Source of the DNA: RUG14223 sp051881075 | GTDB lineage: Bacteria > Bacillota > Clostridia > Oscillospirales > Acutalibacteraceae | Length of the DNA stretch: 64,000 bases | NCBI GenBank assembly: GCA_051881075.1 | Contig: JBJEPE010000004.1 | Coordinates: 1 to 64,000 of the forward strand | Reading direction: 5' to 3' | Part shown: positions 54,670 to 63,100 of the stretch, one piece after another | How the letters are laid out: each line of letters starts with the position of its first letter | Numbering within the stretch: position 1 is the stretch's first letter | Program-made: the position numbers and the translations under genes | Notes under the pieces: model-generated | What the model was told of the DNA's origin: nothing | The model's input: the letters and a program-made list of their open reading frames with translations, nothing else | The model's database searches: none

Positions 54670-55429
54670 TTTTACGCAGCTTCCTTTCAAATACGCCTAA
54701 CAGCTTAGTGAGTGCAACAACTATCACCAGATAGATAAGTGCGACTGTGTATAGCGGAATATTCGGTGAATATGTCTGACTTCTGATAATATCGCCTGCC
54801 TTAGATAAGTCTATAACTCCGATGTAGCCTGCAACAGAGGTTTCTTTAAGCAGGGTGATAAACTCGTTACCCAGTGCGGGTAAAATGTTTTTGAGCGCCT
54901 GCGGAAACACGATTTTTATCATGGTAGTCCTTTGAGAAAGTCCCAGCGAGCGACCAGCCTCTATCTGTCCCTTGTCAACTGACATTATACCGGCTCTGAC
55001 TATTTCTGCAACATATGCGCCGGAATTTATCGAGAACGATATTATTGCCGCATAAAATCTGTCTATTCTGAATGCCGAACAGAAGGTATAGTAGACGATA
55101 AATAACTGAACAAGTGCAGGAGTACCCCTTATTACCGTTATATAAAGGTTTACGAGATATCCCCAGAATTTCATCCTTTTATTGTAAGTTGCCGCCACCT
55201 TGATTACCGCAAGGATAATGCCTATCAATGCACCGAAGATCGCCGCAAAAAAGGCAATTCTTACTGTTATCCATAGTCCGTTAATTATATATAGATAACG
55301 TTGTTTTTCGATAAGGTTTAGTACTATTCCGTCCCATATGCTTTGCCCGCAATCCTTGAACCATTCGATTATTCCTTGAAAAAATGATGAGATCGAGCCG
55401 TAAAGCATGGGTAATGTGGTTATGTTCAT
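54656..55429 (-). CDS. Polar amino-acid ABC transporter permease
   Basis: Start ATG 55429 after GGAGG; a longer frame from 55477 would include the ribosome site. 257 residues. An N-terminal region is followed by the BPD_transp_1 core with about five membrane helices: GLWITVRIAFFAAIFGALIGIILAVIKV, the EAA-loop block EAGRSLGLSQRTTMIKIVFPQALKNILPALGNEF and IPLYTVALIYLVIVVALTKLLG. YVAEIVRAGIMSVDKGQ before the EAA loop is typical of the HisM/GlnP family. Second gene of the operon, 14 bp after the binding-protein gene in the transcript once the true start is taken into account plus a short leader. Confidence 0.94.
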   Translation of the reverse strand: MNITTLPMLYGSISSFFQGIIEWFKDCGQSIWDGIVLNLIEKQRYLYIINGLWITVRIAFFAAIFGALIGIILAVIKVAATYNKRMKFWGYLVNLYITVIRGTPALVQLFIVYYTFCSAFRIDRFYAAIISFSINSGAYVAEIVRAGIMSVDKGQIEAGRSLGLSQRTTMIKIVFPQALKNILPALGNEFITLLKETSVAGYIGVIDLSKAGDIIRSQTYSPNIPLYTVALIYLVIVVALTKLLGVFERKLRKSDIR

Positions 55430-55491
55430 GCCATGTCCTCCAGAAAATAATGATAAGGGTAGCCCGTACTGAGCCACCCCTTAAGAATAAA

Positions 55492-56274
55492 TTATTCTAC
55501 GCCTAACGCTGATTTATAGTTAGAGATTATCTCATCAAGCTCTCCGGATGCCTTCATGTCATTTATTACTTCGTTGATGACATCAAGCAGCTCAGTATCA
55601 CCCTTTGCAACAAGTATCGAATATTCCTCTTCTGTCAATGCCTGATCAAGCTTTTTGATTTTATCTGCATTGCTTTCAACAAATTTAGTTGCAGGAAAAT
55701 CATCAATAACAACTGCATCTATCTGGCCTGCTATCAGGTCAGAGATAGCGTCCATGCCCTTTGTAAAAGGAATAACCTCTGCGTCAAGCTTTTCACTGCA
55801 ATAATCAAAGCATGTAGTTCCTTCCTGCACACCAATCTTTTTACCGTTAAGATCGTCAGCAGATGCAATGCTACTGTCGTTTTTAACTATTATTGTTTGA
55901 GAGGCTGAGAAGTACGGCACAGAAAATTCTGCATTTTTCGCTCTATCCTCGTCATAGCTCATGCCGGCCGCCGCAAATTCACAGGTACCGTTTGCAACCT
56001 CTTGCAAAACAGCGGTAAATGCAACGTCGTTTATCTTAAGCTCTACACCGAGTTTTTCAGCTATCTTCTTGGAGATGTCAACATCTATGCCTACTATCTC
56101 ATTACCGTCTTTATATTCAAACGGCTCAAAGTCAGAGTTTGTTGACATTGTTATATAGCCTTGCTCTTTGATTTTATCAAGAGTACTGCGGTTGTCAGCC
56201 TTACAGCCTGTTATCGCCGTCAGCATTGTTATAGCTGCAAGAACGGATATTATCTTTTTAAATGTTTTTTTCAT
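55492..56274 (-). CDS. Amino-acid ABC transporter substrate-binding lipoprotein
   Basis: 260 residues, lipobox in ITMLTAITGC (modified Cys near residue 24). The SBP_bac_3 family pattern is clear: GYITMSTNSDFEPFEYKDGNEIVGIDVDISKKIAEKLG, split between residues 39-76, VAFTAVLQEVANGTCEFAAAGMS, RAKNAEFSVPYFSASQTIIV, GKKIGVQEGTTCFDY and AVVIDDFPATKFVE. The Asp/Glu-bearing FEPFEY and the VIDD segment fit binding of a polar amino acid; the exact one cannot be read. First gene of the operon, with an AGGAG ribosome site. Confidence 0.94.
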   Translation of the reverse strand: MKKTFKKIISVLAAITMLTAITGCKADNRSTLDKIKEQGYITMSTNSDFEPFEYKDGNEIVGIDVDISKKIAEKLGVELKINDVAFTAVLQEVANGTCEFAAAGMSYDEDRAKNAEFSVPYFSASQTIIVKNDSSIASADDLNGKKIGVQEGTTCFDYCSEKLDAEVIPFTKGMDAISDLIAGQIDAVVIDDFPATKFVESNADKIKKLDQALTEEEYSILVAKGDTELLDVINEVINDMKASGELDEIISNYKSALGVE

Positions 56275-56347
56275 TATACTCAGCTCCTAAAATTCATTTT
56301 TAATTTTTATGCACGATAAATGTATAAAAATTCATCTGATGGTCACT

Positions 56348-56376
56348 ATTATACAGCTGTTTGTTTAAAAAAGCAA
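56348..56376 (-). promoter_or_regulatory. Promoter of the amino-acid ABC operon
   Basis: Minus strand: TTGCTT (complement of 56371-56376), 17-nt spacer, perfect TATAAT (complement of 56348-56353). The palindrome ACAGCTGT lies just upstream of the -10. The rest of the 407-bp divergent spacer is AT-rich with little else visible apart from the repeat at 56617-56648. Confidence 0.75.
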
Positions 56377-56616
56377 TAGGTAAATCTATATTTATACAAA
56401 TTATATGCAATATCAACTTTACGGTATCGCATTATTTAAAATTATTGTGCAACATTTCTATACTTTACCTTGATACAATGGTAAATCGAATAATAGCATT
56501 ACAGTATTTACTGATATTTTTATAATCTAAACATTATAGTCAAATACATTGCTGTTTAGTATTTTTATACGTAATTTCTGCTAAAAAAATATAGGTATTT
56601 TCCTATAAAGAATTAA

Positions 56617-56648
56617 AAGCTTTATAATATAATGGTATAATAAAGCTT
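56617..56648 (+). promoter_or_regulatory. Inverted repeat over the pullulanase promoter region
   Basis: AAGCTTTAT (56617-56625) and ATAAAGCTT (56640-56648) are perfect inverted arms enclosing TATAAT-like sequences (56622-56627 and 56636-56641). This is consistent with an operator overlapping the -10, 34 bp before the ATG at 56682. Confidence 0.5.
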
Positions 56649-56681
56649 GCACTGCAATTAATTAAAACGTGGAGGAAGAAT

Positions 56682-59642
56682 ATGGCGAGCGTTGATACAA
56701 TACCTGTCTATAAAAAAATGACTCCCTCACAAATGGATAAGCTGGCATACAGCGGTAACGATTTGGGGGCGGTTTATACTCCGATAAGGACGACCTTTAA
56801 GGTCTGGTCACCGATAGCAAGTAAGGTTCGTCTACGCCTTTATTCAAGAGGCAGCGACGATGAAAGCGGTGCGAGAGAGATTTCGACCACCGATATGAAG
56901 TATAATGCCGAAAACGGTATTTGGTCGGCGGTTATTCACGGTGATTTGGCAGGAGTTTATTATACTTACCTTGTCACTGTAGGCGATACTGTCAATGAGG
57001 CTGTAGATATATATGCCAAGGCTGTTGGCGTAAACGGAAAAAGAGGAATGATAGTTGATCTTAAGTCAACTGACCCTGACGGCTGGGAAAACGACGGTCA
57101 CGTTATGGTGGATAAACAAACGGATGCGATTATATGGGAAATTCATGTTAAGGATTTCTCTTTTGATAAAAGCAGCGGCGTAAGCGAGAAAAATCGGGGT
57201 AAATTCTTGGCATTTACCGAGTCCGGTACTACGGTAAACGGAGAGGGCAAGATATCTACCTGCCTTGATTATCTTTCAAAGCTTGGCGTAAACTATGTAC
57301 ACTTGATGCCTATCTTTGACTATGTTACGGTAGACGAAGAAAACCATGCCGATGATGCGTTTAACTGGGGATATGATCCCCTTAACTATAATGTCCCTGA
57401 GGGTAGCTACTGTTCAGATCCATTTGACGGAAATGTGCGTATAAGAGAGCTTAAGCAGATGATAATGGCTCTGCATGAGCGAGGCATTGGTGTTGTGATG
57501 GATGTTGTGTATAATCACACATATCAGACAGGCGATTCCTCATTTAATAAGATAGTACCCGATTATTATTACAGAAAAACAAGTGACGATCATTTTTCAA
57601 ATGCCTCCGGCTGCGGCAATGAAACTGCAAGCGAGCATTTAATGTATCGTAAATTTATGATAGACAGTATTCTTTATTGGGCTGAAGAATATCACATAGA
57701 CGGATTTAGATTTGACCTTATGGGTGTGCATGATGTAAATACCATGAACGCTATAAGAGAAGCCCTTGATTCACTTGAAAACGGCGAAAAGATACTTATG
57801 TACGGCGAGCCGTGGCAGGGTGGACTTTCCTGCTGTAAAGAACATATGGCAATGCAGTACAATATGAAGATGTTGAGCGATAGAATTGCAGCATTTAACG
57901 ACAAGATGAGAGATATAGTCAAGGGCGATACTTTCAACGCTTCATATTGGGGATTTATACAGGGCGGCGGCTCTGCGTGGGATCTTCGTGCAGGAATTAC
58001 TGCACATACACTTAGTAAATATCACAATAACTGGTCAAAGTCACCTTCCCAGACAGTCAATTATGCAAGCGCACATGATAATTATACGTTGTGGGATAAG
58101 CTTGTATACTCTGTGCTTGGTGCATACGGTGATTATGATTCATATAACGATGATCTTGCATCTATGAATAAGCTTTGTGCGGCAGTTATAATTACGTCAC
58201 AGGGAATACCGTTCTTTCAGGCAGGCGAGGAGTTCGCAAGGACTAAGCACGGAAATCACAATAGCTATAACTCATCTGCCAATGTGAACAGCCTTAACTG
58301 GTCAAGACTTAACGATTTTGGCAATATCTCTGACTATTATGCCGGACTTATTAAGATAAGAAAGTATTTTTCGCCGCTCAGAGATAATACGACAGCCACA
58401 GGCGACGGCATTAAATTCTTTGGAGATTCCAGCGGACGTGTTATAGGATATACTTTAAAAAATAAGTCTGATGAAAAGTGCGATTGGAATACAATGGCGA
58501 TTATTTTCAATTCGTCAAATGAGCGTAAGACTGTAACAATTACAGGCAAAAAACTGCCGGAGTCTTGGGAGATTATAGCTGACGGAAAGCGTGCCGGTTT
58601 GGAGAGCTTAGGCACTGTTGACGGCCTTACAGTAGGTATAGAGCCACACTCAGCCTTGATAATGGTAGATAAAAAAAGTTTTGATTCCGCCGAGATAAAT
58701 CCAATGTACGGCGAGGTTATAATCAATCATATTGATATAGATACACAGGAAATTATCACAAGCCGCAAGTCTACCGACAGGGTAGGCAGAATGTGCAGTA
58801 TCGGTGCAGATAAATCGTTGCTTGCCGATTATGACCTTATTATAGAACCTACGGTTGAGCATGTACTGTTTTCTGAAGAGGTACAGGAACTGAATTATTA
58901 TTATAAAAAGTTCCATGGCAGCTTCGGTACGGTCACCGTATATCATGTGGATTCTGCAACAAATCAAGAGATAGCCGAGCCTGTAATTCTTCGTGACAGA
59001 ACGGGCAGAAAGTACTTTACAGAGGCGGTTTCAATAGGCGATTATGTGCTTGATACCAAGCGACTGCCAAAAGACACTGCAGGTGAATTTGACGCTTCAA
59101 ATAAAACGATAACCTACTATTATGAGAACAACGGTCCCGACAGACTTACTGTTCACTTTTACAATAAAGATAACTGGAACGATGTTTGGTTTTACGCATA
59201 TCAGGACAACGGCTTCGGCTTCGTCTATGAGATTACTGACCATTGGTGCGGTAACAGAATGACTTACGAGGGCGGCAACTGGTGGAAGTATGAGTTGGCA
59301 AACTGTAAAGGTACCGCAGACATAATATTCACTGACGGATACGGTCATCAGGAGCCTGAACAATACTCAAAGGGCATGGAAGCCAAGGGCGAGTGTTATG
59401 TAATCGACGGAGAGGTTGAGATGACCGGAAAGGCTGTGGTAGTCTATATATCTACCGATGGCGAGCTATTGGATAAGATCATTCTAAGAGGCAAGGCGGA
59501 CGGAGAAAGCGTTTATGTTGCCACTAAACAGCAATTCATCGGCTACAAGTGCTTGAGTGATCCGTCAAACCTGCAAAGCAAGTTTGCTGATTTTACAAAT
59601 AATGTTGTACTTACGTATCAAAAGGTAAACAACAACATATAA
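56682..59642 (+). CDS. Type I pullulanase-like GH13 enzyme with MucBP-like and starch-binding-like modules
   Basis: 986 residues. N-terminal CBM48-like domain (TFKVWSPIASKVRLRLYSRG, about 35-110). GH13 barrel with the pullulanase signature FNWGYDPLNYNVPEGSY (about residue 227), VVMDVVYNHT, the nucleophile in DGFRFDLMGVHD (about 341), the acid/base Glu in LMYGEPWQGG (about 373) and SAHDNYTLWDK (about 465). After the barrel (about 660) come MucBP-like repeats (VIINHIDIDTQEII...; TVTVYHVDSATNQEIAEP...), a Trp-rich CBM26-like module (WFYAYQDNGFGFVYE...NWWKYEL, about 835-900) and a last MucBP-like repeat. No signal peptide is visible, although the accessory modules suggest a surface role. Strong GGAGGAAG ribosome site. 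Likely debranches alpha-1,6 links of starch or glycogen. Confidence 0.9.
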   Translation: MASVDTIPVYKKMTPSQMDKLAYSGNDLGAVYTPIRTTFKVWSPIASKVRLRLYSRGSDDESGAREISTTDMKYNAENGIWSAVIHGDLAGVYYTYLVTVGDTVNEAVDIYAKAVGVNGKRGMIVDLKSTDPDGWENDGHVMVDKQTDAIIWEIHVKDFSFDKSSGVSEKNRGKFLAFTESGTTVNGEGKISTCLDYLSKLGVNYVHLMPIFDYVTVDEENHADDAFNWGYDPLNYNVPEGSYCSDPFDGNVRIRELKQMIMALHERGIGVVMDVVYNHTYQTGDSSFNKIVPDYYYRKTSDDHFSNASGCGNETASEHLMYRKFMIDSILYWAEEYHIDGFRFDLMGVHDVNTMNAIREALDSLENGEKILMYGEPWQGGLSCCKEHMAMQYNMKMLSDRIAAFNDKMRDIVKGDTFNASYWGFIQGGGSAWDLRAGITAHTLSKYHNNWSKSPSQTVNYASAHDNYTLWDKLVYSVLGAYGDYDSYNDDLASMNKLCAAVIITSQGIPFFQAGEEFARTKHGNHNSYNSSANVNSLNWSRLNDFGNISDYYAGLIKIRKYFSPLRDNTTATGDGIKFFGDSSGRVIGYTLKNKSDEKCDWNTMAIIFNSSNERKTVTITGKKLPESWEIIADGKRAGLESLGTVDGLTVGIEPHSALIMVDKKSFDSAEINPMYGEVIINHIDIDTQEIITSRKSTDRVGRMCSIGADKSLLADYDLIIEPTVEHVLFSEEVQELNYYYKKFHGSFGTVTVYHVDSATNQEIAEPVILRDRTGRKYFTEAVSIGDYVLDTKRLPKDTAGEFDASNKTITYYYENNGPDRLTVHFYNKDNWNDVWFYAYQDNGFGFVYEITDHWCGNRMTYEGGNWWKYELANCKGTADIIFTDGYGHQEPEQYSKGMEAKGECYVIDGEVEMTGKAVVVYISTDGELLDKIILRGKADGESVYVATKQQFIGYKCLSDPSNLQSKFADFTNNVVLTYQKVNNNI

Positions 59643-59658
59643 ATCATACAAAAAATTA

Positions 59659-59692
59659 ATCTCTGCAAAGCTATTTTGCAGGGATTTTTTTT
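59659..59692 (+). terminator. Terminator after the pullulanase-like gene
   Basis: Stem ATCTCTGCAAA/TTTGCAGGGAT (one G-U pair) followed by a run of eight T. Confidence 0.92.
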
Positions 59693-59806
59693 CTGTGTAA
59701 AAAAGCTTTATTCAAACAACTTTTGATATAAATTTTAACTTAAAAACAGAAAAAAATTTGTTTTTACCTTAAGTTATTTATATATTTATGTTTTTTAAAT
59801 ATCTTT

Positions 59807-59927
59807 AAAAATCTTCAAAATTTTCATTTTACGTCATGGTTTTTCATAAATACCTCTGTTATAATATAATCAGCAAGCAAAATTTGTTGAATTTTAATGT
59901 TTTTCAGATTTATTGTTACTTAATTCT
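59807..59927 (+). repeat. Promoter-region duplicate, inverted arm B
   Basis: Aligns with the complement of 53701-53820 over about 120 bp, with weaker AT-rich similarity continuing upstream. See arm A. Confidence 0.85.
59842..59870 (+). promoter_or_regulatory. Promoter of the plus-strand LRR/dockerin gene
   Basis: TTTCAT (59842-59847), 17-nt spacer, TATAAT (59865-59870), followed by a leader of about 250 nt. Within the leader, 59989-60011 is closely similar to 53616-53638 (minus) of the other LRR gene, sharing TACGGTAAC and ACAAAACA. Confidence 0.65.
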
Positions 59928-60125
59928 ATAAATATATTTATCTTTTTACTTTATGAACGGTAATCACAAAGAGTACCGGACAGTCCTTACAAAACATTGC
60001 AATACGGTAACAGAAGTTTGAATTAATGTCAGACCTTAATATGGCGTTGATGAGTAACCGACTATAGGTTAATCATTCTTTCGGATTCAACCAAGCTTGC
60101 ACAAAAATTAAAAGGGGGAAACCTT

Positions 60126-63100
60126 ATGTTAAAGAAAATTTTATCATTGATTTTAGCAGGAGTTATTTTGTTCTCTAGTGGGGCTGTAGCTTTTGCGGCT
60201 GATTTTGCGGAAACTACTGAAGATGCAAGTGTAGACGCTACATCAGAAGTTAGTGATGCTGAAGAACTTTTGCAAATTTCTAAAGACCTTGGGTTGATAG
60301 GTCAGGAGAAAAAAGGAAATGATCCATTATTTAATGATGATCTTGAAGAGGCAATCAAAATAATTCGTCCCGATACTTATACTAAATATGTCAATGCGGC
60401 TAGTAATAAGATATCATTGAGTGCATTAATGCAAAGAATTTGGATATCGGCTGGTAAACCGATTTTTGATAATGATGAATCAGGTGGTGAAATCACAAAT
60501 AATAAATTAGACTATGCTGGATTATATTGTTCTATGATGGGTTTTGTTGATAACAAAATGCTTACTCAAAACGATGAGTTTATTAATTGTTCTCTAGCTG
60601 CTGAAATTTTACTCAAGTATTATTTTAATGTTTGGATTGAAATTGAAGACAAAGTTGAAACTGAAAAGAAAGTTCAAACTCTTATCAAAACTAAAAATAA
60701 TCCCGATAGCTATCAACAATCAAACATAAATAGTGATTTTACCATAACAGAGATTTCTTATTGCGAAAAAAATGACAGTATTATATTTGAATTTAGCGTA
60801 AAGAGAGTAACAAAGTATGCAGTTTTATCAAAAAAGAAATTAACAAAATCACAATATGAATCAATAATGGGAATACCAGTACCTGCAAACGGAGAAGTTC
60901 TGCAAGGCTTTCAAAAATTTATAATTAAAAGAATTGAATTATTAGATGATTTAAAGAGTGGCAAGAAAACAGATAATTCGTTACAAAAGTGTACATTAAA
61001 CGCATCAAAACTATGTGCTATTCTTACAGGTGAAGAAAATAGTGACGGCGCAAATGACAATAATAATGGGGAAGTTAATCTTGACTATAATAATGATGGA
61101 GAAATTAATTTATTGGATCCATATTTTAGTGACATCGAAAAGATTAGTGTCATATTTAAATTCGATGAGAGTACTGTAGAGAAGACAATTAATAATTTAG
61201 ACTTGAATATAGCTGATTTGCTAAGCGACAAGTGTGAAAATACTTACTTTTATATGAGCTGGACTATTGATAATATTACGAAATGGCGTTATGTAAATAA
61301 AGACGGAAATGTAAGGTGGTATAAAGAAGACGATGAATGTGATTATGGATACTATAAAGATTGCTTCAATCCAAATGTATCACTATATAACATAACATCT
61401 AAAAATATTACATTTGTTAAAGCGGAATGGACGGATTCTGATTCATTTGATTATGTAATCAATTCAGATAATCAAACAGCAACAATAACAGGTTATCCCG
61501 GCACTGGTACCGAGGTAATCATACCACCAATCATAGACGGATATACTGTAACCGGTATAGATGATATGGCATTTTATGGTTGCTCAAGTGTAACAAGCAT
61601 AATTATTCCTGATAGTATATCATGGATAGGGTGGAGTGCATTTGGTGATTGCACAAACTTAACAAGTGTAATTATAGGCAGTGGAGTAATTAGTATTGAC
61701 GATTATGCATTTCGTGACTGTACAAGTTTAAAAAATATAAATGTAGATAGTAATAATAAATGTTATACAAGCGTTCAGGGAGTTCTATTTACAAAAGATA
61801 TGAAAACTTTGGTGCGTTATCCATGCGCTAAAATAGGTCAGAATTATGTTATACCTAGTAGTGTAACTAGTGTAGAGAATGGTGCATTTGAAGATTGTAT
61901 AAATTTAACAAGTATATCTTTATCCGATAATTTAAAAAGAATAGGAGATTGTGCCTTTGCTTATTGTAAGTCTTTGAAAAATATCTCTATTGCGGAAGGC
62001 ACAACACGTATAGGAAACTGTGCGTTTTCAGGTTGCACAGATTTAGTTAGTGTAAGCGTTCCAAATAGTGTAACATCGATAGGTGTTAATGCGTTTGACA
62101 CTAAAAAGACCTTAACGGTTTATTGCTATAAAAACTCATGTACTGAAAGATATGCACAAAGTAACAACATAAACTACAAATGTTTCACACCTGCTAGTGA
62201 CTTTAAATATACAGTAGATGAAGCTACAAAAACAGCCATAATAACAGGATATCCCGGTACAGGTGCGGAGGTAATCATACCACCAAGCATAGATGGATAT
62301 AGTGTAACAGGTATAGATAATTCTGCGTTTAATTGTTGCGAAATAATAACAAGTGTTATTTTACCTAGCAGTATTACGAAAATAGGATCATGGGCGTTTA
62401 ATTATTGCAAAAGTTTAAAAAGAATAGATGTATTTGGTGACAGTAACTATTATACAAGTATTGATGGAGTATTATTTACAAAGGATAAGAAAACTATTGT
62501 ACGCTATCCATGTGCTAAAGAGGGTAAAGAGTATATTATTCCGAGTGGCGTAAAAAAAATATACGACAGTTGCTTTAATGACACAAGTTTAGTAAGTATA
62601 ACTATTCCTTACGGTGTAACTAATATAGGTTCAGGTGCGTTTTTATATAGTGACAGTTTAACAAGTATAAATTTGCCTACTAGCTTAAAAAATATAGGTG
62701 ATTCTGCATTTCTCTATTGCAAAAGCTTAACAAGCATAGATATACCTAAAAGTGTAACAAGTATTGGACATAGCGCATTCGCTAGCACAGGCTTAACAAG
62801 TATAACAATACCTGATAGTGTGACAAGTATAGAAACTAGTGTCTTTGCGTTTTGCAAAGACTTAGAAAGTGTTACTATCCCTGACAGCGTAACAAGCATA
62901 AGCGAATGGGCATTTTATGAAAGTTATTATGTAACAATCTACTGTAACTCCGGTTCATATGCTGAAAGCTATGCAAAAAGTAACAGTATAAACTACAAAT
63001 GTTTCACACCTGCTAGTGACTTTAAATATACAAAGGATAAATCCACAAAGACAGCAACAATAACAGGATATCCCGGTACCGGTGCTGAGGTAATCATACC

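Noticed and set aside
59930..60120. c-di-GMP-I riboswitch in the LRR gene leader
   Set aside because: A short stretch is similar, but the conserved CGCAAAGC and GGGCAAACC segments and the expected helices are absent in both leaders.
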